This document shows positions 48,748-61,803 of a stretch of DNA of 64,000 nt, one piece after another. This DNA comes from Polytrichum commune (Eukaryota > Streptophyta > Polytrichopsida > Polytrichales > Polytrichaceae): contig OX485803.1 in the NCBI GenBank assembly GCA_950295325.1, positions 34,737,554 through 34,801,553 of the forward strand, in the 5' to 3' direction. The notes under the pieces were generated by a model that did not search any database, was not told the DNA's origin, and saw only the letters and a list, made by a program, of their open reading frames with translations. The translations under genes were made by a program, and so were the position numbers. Each line of letters starts with the position of its first letter. The stretch's first letter is position 1.

Positions 48748-51600
48748 TACCCTTGCCGCCACCAAATTAGCCAAGGATCTTCATCAGGAATTAACCACAA
48801 AAGCTCAAACAACTTCAACAACTCTGGCACTTGTGCTTGATCGGTTTATCTTGACACATTTGTTTGGGGGAAAGGCCTATGGCCTAAGAGCTAACCTTTG
48901 CTCCCTGTCAGCTGGGGTAAAACAGTTGCAAGGAATGCAAATAGGGATGAAGATAGGTGCCCTAAGTTATCCAGACTGTTTGTTTGTTGGAAGACCAACC
49001 TGGCTTTGCAGGCAAGTTAAACGTAGGGATGATGGTGTGGTGGCACCACCTTGTATCAGGTCAATGTTCATGTCAGCAGTGATAGTACTTGCCTGCAGGA
49101 GGATTTGTTGTTATACAAGTAAGATCAAGGATACTCCATGCAAGTCTCATCCTGATTTTTCTAACATTTTCCTGGCTAGGTTGAGCGTTCACTGGTGTGC
49201 CTCTTCTGTTGGCCATCAAACTTTTGAGGGGATGTCCTAAAATGGGAAGTTAAGAATCTGTATTTTCCACTCAGCTTCTGTTGGGTATATCATAGAGGAG
49301 CAGCAAGTGTTGAGCACAATCTGTGAATCGATCCATGGAACAGTGTCAAAAGTAACTCTATGGTAGTGAGCATGTCGTGAACAGATGATCCACTGTCCTA
49401 AACCCTAAACTGTCCTAAAGAGTTGGCCAATGTCTGTGGACTGTTGCTAACATTGGCTTTGTTTGACACTTTTTGAGGATTGTCTGAGGTATCTCAATAT
49501 GGCTCATTCTGAAATTTTTGTTCCACTGAATGTTCTGGGTTCCAAGGAAGTTGTCGTGTTCTTGTTGGGTAGAGCAGGTTGATGTGTGCTGATAATGCAG
49601 GTAAGTCTACACATAGAGGATATAGAACCAGGCTAAGGAGGGATTTGCATGGGATTGGTTGGAGAGACCCTTCACCTGTGTATTTATGAGGACAACTTAG
49701 TTCAGCACAGCATTCTTCTGGGTGATGGGACAATTGGAGGGCAGTTCAATGCTCTTACTTTGCGATACTTGTTATGAAGATGCTCCAAAATGGTCGGCAG
49801 TTATATTCTGGAACCGAAAGTATCTTCTGGTTTATATTTTAGAGATGTCTTTGCAAGACATACAGGAATATGATGGATGGCAAGGTGGACAGGACTTCAG
49901 CTCCCTATGCAGGACATAACTATTCAATTCAAAGGCTTGTGGGTAGGTGTCTGCCATGTTTCTCTTTGAATTAGTTGCGTATCACAGAGGAGACCATTAA
50001 CAACTATTACCACTTGGGTGCGTTTCTAACCTTCAAATTTTCCTGCATTTCCTCCATTCTTGCCTTGTGTTTGCATCTGCGTAAATGTGTTGTTATATAT
50101 ATAAGGGTGGACGTCTTTATATCCTATTGTGTCTGCTGAAATTAATGGTAATATTGTTCACCTTGGAAGGTCCTCTTGTTCACCTGGCACTACTCAGAAA
50201 TTAGACTGGAGTGTCGACTATCAATGATGATCACTTGCAGTGAGAAACGGCTAACCATGTAGAGAGTATGGCTGTGACATAAATACTACGGAGGAGGAAA
50301 GTTATCTATCCAGTGATGACCTACGACAATAGGAGATGGAATCTATGTAGTCTTTACCCTTCATCTAGAGGTTACAGCAATGTTTTTTGGAGTGGAACTC
50401 CAAATCTTAAATAAAGGTCCTTCCAGGTGTACGCTTTTGGACCTTCATGTACTTTCTGGAACCCATGGATCTATCTTTAGTACCTTGAGATACTTAGGTT
50501 GTGCCCACTTATCTTCTCACTGCATCCAATGGGCCACTTAAAATCGACTTTTGTGTTCAGAGGAGACACTGCCAACGTTTTGAAAGGTTATTCTATTCCC
50601 TTTCCTTGATGTATTACTGTGTAACTGTGGCATTTTCGCAAGAGAATTGTGTTAAGAGACATACACCAAATATGATATAAATTGTCACTTACCAATTGGA
50701 ATTATGCTACGTTATAACTGTTTCTTGTGTATCTCAATTTTTACCAACAAAGGCCGACTTGGTTGTTTGGACACTATAGAACATTAACATCTTAATGTTT
50801 TTCGTTAATAGTAGTAAGGTGTAGGAAAGTGTAATTCCGCAAAATTATTGCCACTAAATAACATATTTTGTATAGTTATGTCTAGTATATTCAGGCAGTT
50901 AACCTTTAATTGCCTCACCAATGAACGCAAACATTTGTACCACCCTACATGTCAAGAGCATCTGAGGCCACTATCAACTTTCAATCAGCCACTTGCATGT
51001 GGATGCCGGGTCTAATAATGATGTTGGTGGTGACAGTACCGGCAGTCACTTTTCTTCTATTTGTTTTACTTTGTGACTTTCAATCATTTTCCTAGATATT
51101 TTTCCAATTTTACGGGTTGGTTGAAGGCCAAAAACAGGACTAAGGAATTTGTGCTTGATCTCTAACTTGCTCATTATCATGTTCTCATTAACACACCAAA
51201 ACAGCATTTACCCATTTCAATCGTATCCGGAGATAATGGAGAAGAGGGTGAGATTTGAATGTTGGATTCTTGCAATGACAACAGTGAAGAACGTAAGAGC
51301 AACACATGATTTAGTCGAAAGAGTTGTGAGGCATGTGGGCCTGATATAGCCAGTCGTGTTGATGGGGTGTTCGCATTTGAGACCCGCAGGTTAGAATGAG
51401 GCTTAATTCAAGAGCAGACCCCATGAACACGTGTGACCTTGAGATTGGACCTTGTACTCCAACCTATCGAGCATAATTGGGCAGGCTTGTGATTATTGGA
51501 AGAGAAATATAATCTTCACTTTGAGCTGTTGTAGCATCTCAACTCCGAACCAAACCCTGCAATGACAGTCTATAATTTGCAATTGTTAAGGCAGTTTCTA
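48748..51600. other. MLK 3' flank and spacer
   Basis: The first several hundred bases are probably the kinase 3' untranslated region. The open frame 48728-49240 overlaps the last exon in another frame and lacks any known motif. No other gene recognised. Confidence 0.5.
50661..50874. mobile_element. Eroded CACTAAATA-family MITE
   Basis: The left end ATACACCAAATATGATAT, then TTGTCACTTACC, and the right end CCACTAAATAACATATTTTG are imperfect inverted repeats. They resemble the ends of the 17.5- and 24.6-kb elements. Internal text TTGTTTGGACACTATAGAACA resembles that of the 17.5-kb element. Confidence 0.6.
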
Positions 51601-51607
51601 ACAGTTA

Positions 51608-51693
51608 GGGGACTCTCAACTCCACAAACAATTGTAGGAAACTGCTTAACTGTTGGAAACTGTTCAAAATTGTTTGTGGAGTTGAAAGTCCCC
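51608..51693. repeat. Hairpin with 26-bp arms
   Basis: Arms 51608-51633 and 51668-51693 are inverted complements with one mismatch, around a 34-nt loop that itself holds AACTG repeats. Isolated, with no element ends recognised. Confidence 0.85.
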
Positions 51694-52164
51694 ACAATAA
51701 TCACATTCATTGGTCGGAGGGTTTGTTATGTTATGTTGTGTTAAAACTTATGTGACTGTAGAATGAATGTAGATGAGAATTCATCCTGTGCAAATTTATC
51801 TTATTTGCCAACTTGAACTGAATTTTTGTAACATAGTTTATGAGACATCATTGATTTGAGCTGAGACCAGCCTAAGATTACATAACAGTCCCCACACACG
51901 GATAGTGGCAGACACTTTAAGTGTACTATATAACCAGGCACTTACAATTTTGACTTTGAACCTACGCTAACATGTCATCACTTATTTTGGTCTCAACATT
52001 TGGCAGGGTTTGCATGTGGCTCATAACTTATTGGTATGGCATATTCATGGTAGATTGCAAACCATTAAGCATTAACCTTTCCACATGCCAAAGTAGAGCA
52101 TGTACATCATGTTCCATGTAGGCTGCAGTGCATTAGACTGTAAATAGTAGCAAAAAGCCGTCAA

Positions 52165-52540
52165 CCAACCACATTTTGGTGGCCTACTACAATGTAGAAG
52201 GCGAACACCCTACCTTCTCTTGTCAAGAGCTTGTGATGAAATATTGTGGCGGATGATTGAATTTTGGGTGAGAAATCACTTAGGAAGTTATAGTGGTTGC
52301 AAGATTGTAAGTCTATAATCCCCAAAAGATTCACAAGGACTAACAAATAATGTTGGGTTAACATTTAGTGTTGTTGACACTATACCATGGTTTACACTTA
52401 GTATTGAGCAAGACAATTAGAGTTGGTGACATTGAATATCATATTTAGTGTAGTTGGTACATACGAACCCTACCCCATTAGACTTCATCTAGATTTGGGC
52501 AGGTTTGTCCTCATTCTCACGAGAATGTGGTGGATACCAT
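52165..52540. mobile_element. Truncated composite of Tourist-like and CACTAAATA MITEs, inverted
   Basis: Reverse complement of part of the 24.5-kb composite. From 52540 leftwards it reads the Tourist interior (GGACAAACC, GGGGTAGGG, TATGTACCAAC). At 52450 it crosses into the nested element (CACTAAATATGATAT) at the same insertion point, and continues to about 52196. Both outer ends are missing. Confidence 0.8.
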
Positions 52541-55271
52541 TAACTCTCCTGGAACCAGAAACCAATACATGTACATGCACACCAACCCTTTTTCAAGGCT
52601 AAATTTAGACAATTTGCACCATACATTTGCCACCTGCCAAAATAATAAAGGACCGGGAGCCATTATTACCTGCCCCATTATCCTTCCCACATACCACTTG
52701 TTGCCTTTGTCCATGCATCCGAGGTGCTTGGCATGCTGCACTGGAGCCAGTATGCTCCCATCTTAGTGTTGGTTTATGATTTAGTCGCCCCAGCTTTCAT
52801 CCTCAGCCTAGAACCACTCTTGTGGTTTTAGGCAGCTCACAATGGTTTGCATCAACTTCGCATCCTACTGTCTCTTTTAAATAACTTGGATAATAATAGC
52901 ATAATTACTGCATCCCATAACATTACGAAAGCTGATTCTAACATCTTCAATGATATCACCGGTCCAATTGTGCTTTCAAAATCCTTCCTATTGCTTGAAA
53001 CAGTCTGTTGCCTTGTGAAATTTAGCAAAAACCAGAGACATATTTATTTGCGGTTATCTTTGTAGTGGTTGAGGTTTACGAATGGTGGTTTTACACGCTA
53101 TAGTGTAAGGCAAACACAAAGTTCATGAGCAAAAAATATTCAGGGATTGACTAATTTTGTTTCATGGAGGCTTGACACCATCTCTTTGGTGTGGAGTCCC
53201 GATGATATTGACTCAAATGGCCCAACAGATTCTTTGGTATTCAAATGCGGACAAACTTTGCATCAACCAACTTAGGTGAGTCCGGCAACAATCTCTTTTG
53301 AGATACACCATGATGAATGCGCGGCAATCATGGGCGAGGTGAGAAAATGGTGCCAAGGTGAACTCTAAAACCCCGATCTTTCATCTATAGAATTGTAGTA
53401 GAGTTCATTTTGTTTCTTTTTGGTGTTTGAACATTGGCCTTTAGAGTGCATAAAGGTATTGATATGTGGTGTTATTCGTACTCATGTGCCTTGATTCACA
53501 CATCCTCTAATACTCCCCCTTAACAAGTTTCCCAACATAGTTAACCAAAAGGGAACTGAAAATTGTCACAATCCTATGCGTACACCATTTCCAAAGACCC
53601 TTCATTATCCTAATATTTGCTGAAAGATTTCAATACTACCTTGAACCCTCATTACGCCTCACAAAACTCTCCTCCACACAAAATGCCAACCAAGTGGACA
53701 CACCCACCAAGGTCGACCTATCCAACAAATCGGAACACACCCCGGCCCCTCTTGCTACTTTGAAAATCCATGTCCTCCCCTTTCCCCCTCCAACATGGTT
53801 TACATACAACCACACATCCCCTTGGCACTCCAAAAATTCCTCGCCGGCAAAGGATTTTGGACAACTTAGCAATAATTGTATGAGCTAGTAATTTGAGTTA
53901 GTTGTTGGAGTTAGTTCAAATAGTCTCATGTTGAGTAGCAGAGTTAGGATTTTAGTTCGTAATAATGAAGATGCTAGAAGGTACTTCTGATTGGTTACAT
54001 CTCGAAAACCCAATGACTTGGATTGGTAGTAAGGAGGCTAGGACCACGACTTAGAAGAAGATAATGATGGCCAAGAGGTTGGGGGCGAGAATCAACATAC
54101 ACAAATGCACAAACCACGCAAACACTCAAATTGCGATGCAGACCATGTATGGACAACCAAGAAAAACAAATCATCTGGCCCACCAATTCCCCTCCCTTCC
54201 TTGTAATCTTTGTCCACTGTAAGAAACCTACACATGTCTCCACCTTTTTCTCCATGTGCACGACCATCATCCTCGACAACATCCGCACAACCGGACACAA
54301 CAAAGCAATATGGCAAATACATTGAATATTGTTGTGCCGCTCCACAACATAAGACACATTCCTGATAAATGCATGCACTCACCTAGGGAGTCCCTAGAGA
54401 AAACAATCCCCGCATGGCTATGCCCGTGCATATGTGTCACCGTACTCAAACATGGCATCCTTACCATCACCCCTGCCTCCCTAGAGAGAACCTTGCAATA
54501 CACCACCCAACAGTTGAGCCTAAAATTCATGGAAGTCAAGTTATGGCACGACCATGGCCCTACCACCATAGTTCAATGGAAGAAGCTAAAACATTAGTCA
54601 CTAGTGGCCACCCTTGAAGATTCTAGATGGTATGTAACACTCACCGTCTTGACAAAACGTATCCAAGGAGGCACACACATAAACAACATCACCAACATGT
54701 TCAAACAATGTTACATCCATTTAATGGCCACACATGCATGCTTGCAACAAATGCACTTGATAGCTCTCAAATACCTGACCTTAGTCATGCTCAACAAACG
54801 TAAACTAGAAAATCAACAACATTCCCCACCTAAGTCAACAACAAAACCACATCCATACAACAAAATCCACATAACGAATCTTAAAACACAACGCATAAAC
54901 CCAATCAATTAGCTTAGATTAAAGGATAGACCAACCTTCCAAAGAGATTGCCAAGAATTGAACCCAACTCATGTTGCACCAAGTTAAAATATTGTGTCCT
55001 CATAACACCCACCTTTAAGATGCACTACATTGCTAAACAAAACCTCATACCCCCCCCCCCCCAACTGGGCCTACAATGCCCCCCATTACTTTTTACCCAT
55101 AGGGAGCACCTCCGACAGGGAGCAATAGTATTTCTCTCAAAATCTTGCTTAGTAAACCGTTTGAGGTTCACATATGAGCTCACGGCTACAATCAAAGTGA
55201 CTCTCTCTCTCTCTCCAACCTTTTGAGAAAGTTTTCACAATTGTTTTCTTGCATCTAGCCTCATGAACGCC
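52541..55271. other. Intergenic, no gene recognised
   Basis: AT-rich spacer. Overlapping open frames at 53995-54617 occur on both strands and have no motif. A C run of about 12 lies near 55051 and a (CT)n run near 55201-55216. Confidence 0.45.
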
Positions 55272-55283
55272 CTAGGGGTTGAA

Positions 55284-55768
55284 GATAGATAGAAACTCCG
55301 GTCCCTATTTCAGGGGCCGGCGTGAATAAAGTGTCCGTTTGTAATGCCAACGACCCGATGCCCACATGACATGGGGAAGTTGGGACAAAACTACTCTCCC
55401 CTTTCGAGGATGGACACTATAGTAACCATGAAAAATAAGGGTAGCCCCTCGCAACTTATTAGCTAGCGATAATGTTTGTTGGTAATAGTATAAGTTGCGG
55501 TTTGTTTGTGTAGGTGTACGCCAAGTCATGTTTCCTTGGTTGGTTGAGGGAGGATGTTAGTATTAAGACAGTCCGGGTTCGATTCCTGTTGAGTCCGTTT
55601 GAGCGTATACAATGTAATACATGACTTGGTGCTACTGATGAGTTAAGGCAGGAAATTTGTATCAACCAACCGGCATTGATCCCTCCCTTGAGCTATTGAT
55701 GTTTATTAAATAAATGTTGGTCAGCATTATTACCCCAACTTTTATTCAGTTGGGATTGCTTGGTTGTT
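55284..55768 (-). mobile_element. SINE 3' module joined to a different 5' body
   Basis: 485 bp between exact 12-bp duplications CTAGGGGTTGAA (55272-55283, 55769-55780). About 140 bp at the left (tail, stem-loop CCGGTCCC...GGGGCCGG, GATGCCCAC, CCTTTCGAGG, GACACTATAG) match the 30.1-kb SINE on the minus strand. The rest does not. The non-matching part carries on the plus strand a tRNA-like GGTTGGTTGAGG and GGTTCGATTCC (about 55535 and 55568) and a CCCAACT...AGTTGGG hairpin near 55733-55752. It could be one chimeric retroposon or two SINEs in opposite directions inside one duplication. Confidence 0.7.
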
Positions 55769-55780
55769 CTAGGGGTTGAA

Positions 55781-58700
55781 TACCTTGAGTATTGGCTCTA
55801 GGCTCATGCAGAGGAGGTTTTTTTCAAGGCCATTTCAGTTTTCTAAAGAACCACGCCGTGTTGGTGATATCGTTTCACTGGCATTGTTAGATGCTAAGTT
55901 TGAACCATCAAAGCTCCTTATTCAAAGGCATCATGACGACAAACCTTGGTGATACAAATGGAGAAGCCCATCACCTTCACAATGTGTGGTGCAACTTGCC
56001 TATGTCAATTTTTTTGAAAAACCCAATTCAGAAAGTGGTCCAAGTGCTCGGATCGGCCCAAGATGAGCGTACAATTTATACTATGGCATTTACAAAGTCC
56101 AAACTATAGACTTAATGCTCCCTTCCCACATGATCCTCTCATCGGTACCTAAACATGAGACAAGAATATAGGACCTCCAAAAGTGTCGTCTCCTGCCCTT
56201 GTGATTGGTTGCTTTTTAGTCTTAGCTATGAGGGCACGAGGAGCTCCATTAACAAAAACCGATGGCAAGATAGGTGAGTAGTAAGGGATTTGAGGATGGG
56301 ACAAAAACTTCCCAACATTTATTGTTTGGTAGATAAACCAATAAACATGTGTGAAAACTACTTAAATAAAACCTACTTGAAAATCTCCAGACTTGAGAGC
56401 AAGTTCTTGTAGGTGCATTGGGATAGCCGGATGCCTCCGCTATAACTGAGTGAGCTTTATCCAGTTATTAGGAAATATTTTGGGTCTAAGCTAAGGTCAG
56501 GTGGGAAGGGGGGATAAGTTATGTAAGTGGCCATCCTCGTGTTTGTGTAGGGTTTTCACTCTAAACTTCCAATAACTTGACACCTTTGTTGTGGACAAGG
56601 TGTATGAAGAATGGCACCACGATTTAGAGGTGACAATGTGATTGTTGGATTTATGTAGCAATTATGCAAACGCAACTCTTGGCTCAACCTAGGTTCCTTT
56701 AGATTCTCAATAGTGATATTTGTGGGTCGAGGACACCCATATGTCCTAGACATGCACATCTTGGTCCGATGTCGAAGTAATTTACAATTCTCATTGTTGC
56801 TTTGATTGTCTTCGTCGTGGTCATGTTATGTTGTTGTTTGTGACCTATGTGGTCTTATGTGTTGCCTTATGTGAGGTCACACGTGCCTTATGTATCGCCT
56901 ACTTCAACTAGTACGTCGTCGATTCTCGATCAATTGGTTGGAGTCATGAGGTTGTTTGTGGATTCCGTCATAGTTTTGTGGTGACAATGTTGTGTAGAAT
57001 CCAAATATGTGCTTGTTGCAAATTTGAATCCACTTAACTTGGAATTGGTATGTTGTCATTGTTGTTAATGTTGTTGTTTTGGTTTTTGTTTTTGTTTTAT
57101 TAGGGGGATCACTGGAGGTGCAATTTTGAGACCATAGGGTTAAGAGGACTACTTTGGCATGTAATCTCTAATGTACCACTATTTTATTTTATAAATGAGT
57201 AAAAAGAAATGTAAGACATTATTGTTGGACATGTCATTTGCATCACTCTTCATTTTACATGCTATATTGCCAAATACTATTACTATATATATAACATATA
57301 ACATATTATGTCACCAAATCCCAACATTTAGCTTAGATGTTTCGTTAATTGTACTACATGCAACTCTTATTTATGGGCAAAACTTCTACGCTTGTGCCAT
57401 GCCATGGGCTAACTCTACAATAATACCAAAAGGCCCAAAAAAGGGTTGATGCAAACCTTGTATATGCACAACTCAGATACTCCCTAAGGCATGCATTCCT
57501 CTATTTGAATTTGAGCCCCCTTTTACAAAAGGATATAAATTGTATATCTTCAAAGCTAGGAAGATTGCTATCAAGGGCATAAGCATGGTCAAGTACACAA
57601 CTCTATTACCCTGCATAGATTTAAGTGAAAGTGATTCAAAACTATATACTAACTTTCAATTTTGTGAAAAAAAAATTCACAAGCATTTAGAATACAAATT
57701 GATCTACAAAGCCAAGCAATTTATGTTGACAAATGTTTTTTTTGGAAAATTTTAGATATTTTGAAAAATGATGCAAGTAGTGTGCAAGTAGGTATATTTA
57801 ACATATAAGTGTCTAATTGTTTTTCAAAAATATGATCAAATATGATCAAATTGATGTTTTTCTATAATTTTCAAATCATGGTGTCCTTGATTTTAGAATG
57901 AATTCAAGGAATATGACAGCAAAATCCAACTTCAAAATATTTAAGGTCATGAGATCTATGTCCAAAACAAAATTTAGCCATTATCTTTTCAACAATACTT
58001 TTAATTATAGGCTTTGAAGATCCCATCATCATATTCTATATTTGCATACCTAACACAAAGATAGAGGGCACCTTGGAATAAAAAAAATTAAACAACACTT
58101 TGCTACGACTTTTAGGCGTTTGACCAAAAAAATTATGGGTTTAGTATACCATAGCATTTTTTTCCATATACTTGACTGTGCTTGCTCCCTCAAGCATTTG
58201 TTGTACATGTGACTTCATAATGTAACATGTTTTGTGATATGTTTTGTATTTGTCCATTTGTGTCTTCACTTTCGTGATTCGATGATAACCTTATGTTGTG
58301 TGTAGATATGTTCACAAGGAATCGATCGCAAAATAAAACCATTCATGCATATGGTTTGCCAACCTTTTTCAACGCTCATATTGATAGGTCTTACAAATTG
58401 TGTATGTATACAATGCCCTAGCACGTGCTTAGGAGTATAATGTGTTTTATGCATGTCCTTATGTTGACACTTGCCTTATGGGGCTTCCCCCCCTTCGAGG
58501 AGGAAAAAGAATCAAAGGCAATTGAGAAAGTTCCGGATGTTGAGGATGTTCTAGTGGAATCCCAAGTCGTATCATTGTAGACTGGCAAATGGAATGGCAA
58601 AGGTAACAATTTCGTAACACAAACTCAACCTCCTACCAATATTCGTCCACATGCCAAAACTCCTACGAACTTAATAGGTCCTCCAATTGCCCAATTTGGT

Positions 58701-61666
58701 CATGAAATATCCTTTCTCTCCCACCTGATCCTCTTTGCAAGTTTTGGTTGTGATGTGGCAAACTTTGAATTTTCCATCAAATCTTATGTTGATGAGCATG
58801 CCAGTTCTTATATTATCAATGCACTAGCTCATCTAATGTTGTTGAAAATGTATGAATTGTCAAACAAGTAGAATTTTTTCAATTATTTTTATTTTGTTTT
58901 GCATTGTCCTTATACTTAATAGAAGTTGGATTCCAATCGGTATTTATCGATTCTTGTTGTGTGCAATAGTTTGGTAGTGTTTGTTCTATACGTGTGTTGA
59001 ATGGCTCACGCCCGCACCAATTGTTTGACTTATTGATTGTGGACTTGTGTGAAGGTTTCCTTGTCTTAATTGTGCCATAATCCAAAAAACACAATCCATA
59101 ACAATTGAAGTAATTTTTGAGTTTGCTTTCTTATTCCTCACGACAATGAATTCATTTTGTTCTTTATTCTGGAATGTAAGAATGTACACCAAGATGTTCA
59201 TACATATTTGGCCATGTCCAACTTCACTTTGGTGAGAGATTGGTGGGGTGTGAATGCTATGAAATTATGCCTCGGTATCAATGCTTGCACCGTAGTAAGT
59301 ACAACTATTTATATGTAACAATTCAACTCATTTCTATTTCATTGAAGCATAGTCGTTCCTTTATAACTTATGCTAATATTTGTGCATGTGTTTGTTTGTT
59401 GTAGTCAAAGAGGTTCCAACTTTTGCTGTTCTACTTTGAGAAGAATGCAAATGTCAAAATACACTTAAAAACACACACACACAATTCAAAAAGTAGACTG
59501 TATGTGTTAGTGAGGATGACATACATTTTAGGTGCACTATTGAGAAGGACCAACTTATGCATGGAATTTTGCCTTGATGGGCTCTCGTAAGAAACATCGA
59601 ATCCTAATCTAGATTTTTGTAGAGGCTTTAACTAAACCTGAAGCGGTAGTCATCAATGTCACGGTTTCTACCAGTGGGTTTAATAGCTTTGCCTTGATCT
59701 TTCACTAGTTATACTGTCTTTTGTAATGTGTAATCATAGTCTAATGATATTGGGGTTTTTTTTTTTTTTACATTCAAGTTTATGTGTCCACGCATGCTGT
59801 AAGTATGGACACCTTATTATTGTTTTTAAGGCAAATGACCTCATTCTCAGTAAGATACTTGAATTGCTTCTTGAATCATCATCTCAAAATTTTGGTCATT
59901 TATCACAACCATCTTTATTGGAGGATAACAAAGAACCTTCTTGCAATGTGCCGAGGAAATCACGCTTGAGTATGTGAATTTTCTTTTTTGGGGGTTTGTT
60001 TTTTTGGTTTGTTGGATTTGTAGATTAACCAACTCTCATTATGTATATAAGTACCCAATGTCCGCAAGATGATGGAGCAAATGTCATCCCCTCCCATAGC
60101 ATTGATGTTTCCTTGTATGTTGAGAGAATTGCTATTGCACAAGTGGCCACTTCAACACCCCCCCCCCTTCACCCGGAGTCTCATTAGTTTAATGCCAATG
60201 TGGAGATGTTGTTCCATTTAGGGGCACGAAGGACAATTGGGGGCACTTAGATACTTTGCATTACCACCCAATATATATGAGATTGGATTAAATATGATTG
60301 GATATGATAGTATTGAATGGGATCTTAAACAACATTGGACATGTCGTTCTATATGGGAGTGTGTTTTGGAGTTGCAATAATAAACAAATATTTTTGATTT
60401 ACTACTTATATTTGTGTTACTTTATTTGCATATATTTGGTTTCCTTTTGACCGTTGCAATCAATGGAGATTATTTAGTGTGATGAATTCCCTCTTATATA
60501 ACCTTCTATGCCTTACATGCAAGTGTCATTATTTGGCAATGCCTCGTTGAAATCATTGTGGAAACCTAGATGAATTCTAGACATATATATTAGATTGTGC
60601 TCAATATTTGGAATGTGCTTGCATATATATATATATATATAATTTTATTGTTTTTTTTTTGGGGGGGGGGCGTAGAACATTGACTACAACCACGGTGTTA
60701 CATTCAAGCTTACATATGTTGATTTCAAGGGATTCATCATGTTAATTGCACTTTGCTCAAATTCCCTACTCGTATTATTGAAAAAAAGAAAAAAATTGCC
60801 TCTATTGTTGTCAAAATACCAGAGCTTTAGGATTCTAGTGCATGTATTTCCAAATATGTTTCCTCCCTCATCGCTCACAAGTTATAGCTCACTTCATAGC
60901 ACCCTTCCAGGATTAGGTTATTATGCACAAGTTTGAGATACTTGTGTTTATTGTGGGCATTTCCAACTCCACATACCAATATGGTTATTGACTAACAAAT
61001 CAAATAACTCGTCCATGAAGAAGAATGCTAGTGGTAAATTTGCAACGAAGGTTTGTAAGTATGTATGCCATGATTCATCAAGTGGTCGTGCAGTGAGGGG
61101 GGGAGGCTCAAGGTAATTTTGAAGTTAACTTGTGTTTGTTCATGCGCCAAAATGTGTGTAAACACAATCTACCACATTTAAACAACCGTGTGTTCTGTTT
61201 GAAACTTTGTCTCTGCTCTCAAAGTGGTTCCAAAATAAGACGATGATCCATTTTCATTGGAAGTGGTCCCAAACTTCTTAATTCCTTTCTTTGATTATCA
61301 TGACGACTTTTGATATACATGAGATCACACTATGGGCAAATTGTGTGTATTGAAACTTCAATAAAAGCTCATGGCCACCTACCAATATTCAACAAGTGAC
61401 CACATAAGTTATATGTGCTTAACATGCCTTTAGTGGTTTCTAATGCATTGGCTCAAAACCAACCTACATATTAAGATAAGAATTAAAATTAAAAATGTAA
61501 GTTTAAATTCAAAGATTTATCATTTATCCATTTTGACTCCAAAGCTTGCAATCTCAACCCTCATGTTCTTCATTTAATTTCATGATTCTAACGCATTTAC
61601 TTCTTCTTTTTATCATGGTTGCCCAAATGTTCACATATGCCAAAATATGGTCACCATATTATTGTA
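55781..61666. other. Intergenic, no gene recognised
   Basis: Long AT-rich stretch. Notable only for a C run near 60157, a pure (AT)n run at 60623-60642 and a T9-G10 run near 60652-60670. Short open frames at 57195-57755, 58418-59201 and 59726-59977 show no recognisable family, and I cannot join them into a spliced gene. Confidence 0.45.
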
Positions 61667-61803
61667 GAGGGCGCTCTATGTCATCTTTACTAGTGTTGGA
61701 ATGTAGTTTCCACATCAGATCTAAGGAGGCCTCAACCTATGTATGACTAATACGTGACATAACTTGAGGGGAAAATAATGCAATTATGTCAAAATAGAAA
61801 GCC
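61667..61803. mobile_element. Stowaway-like MITE, copy B (right end eroded)
   Basis: Starts TA then GAGGGCGCTCTATGTC and shares TAGTTTCCA, CTTGAGGGGAAAATAAT and CAAAATAGAAAGCC with copy A. The right terminus has lost the final CTC-TA. Confidence 0.68.

Noticed and set aside
48728-49240. 170-codon frame after the MLK kinase
   Set aside because: It starts inside the last kinase exon in another frame and reads through the probable 3' untranslated region with no recognisable motif.
55550-55590. Stand-alone tRNA gene suggested by GGTTCGATTCC
   Set aside because: The T-stem pairs poorly and no acceptor stem or anticodon arm can be drawn at tRNA spacing, so a degenerate SINE head fits better.
58418-59980. 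Possible broken protein-coding gene
   Set aside because: Several short frames on both strands could not be joined with GT-AG borders into anything recognisable.
2351-60980. GTGGGC...TTCCAACTCCACA text shared near 2355 and 60955
   Set aside because: The shared stretch is only about 20 bases with no extended alignment on either side, so it is too short to define a repeat family.
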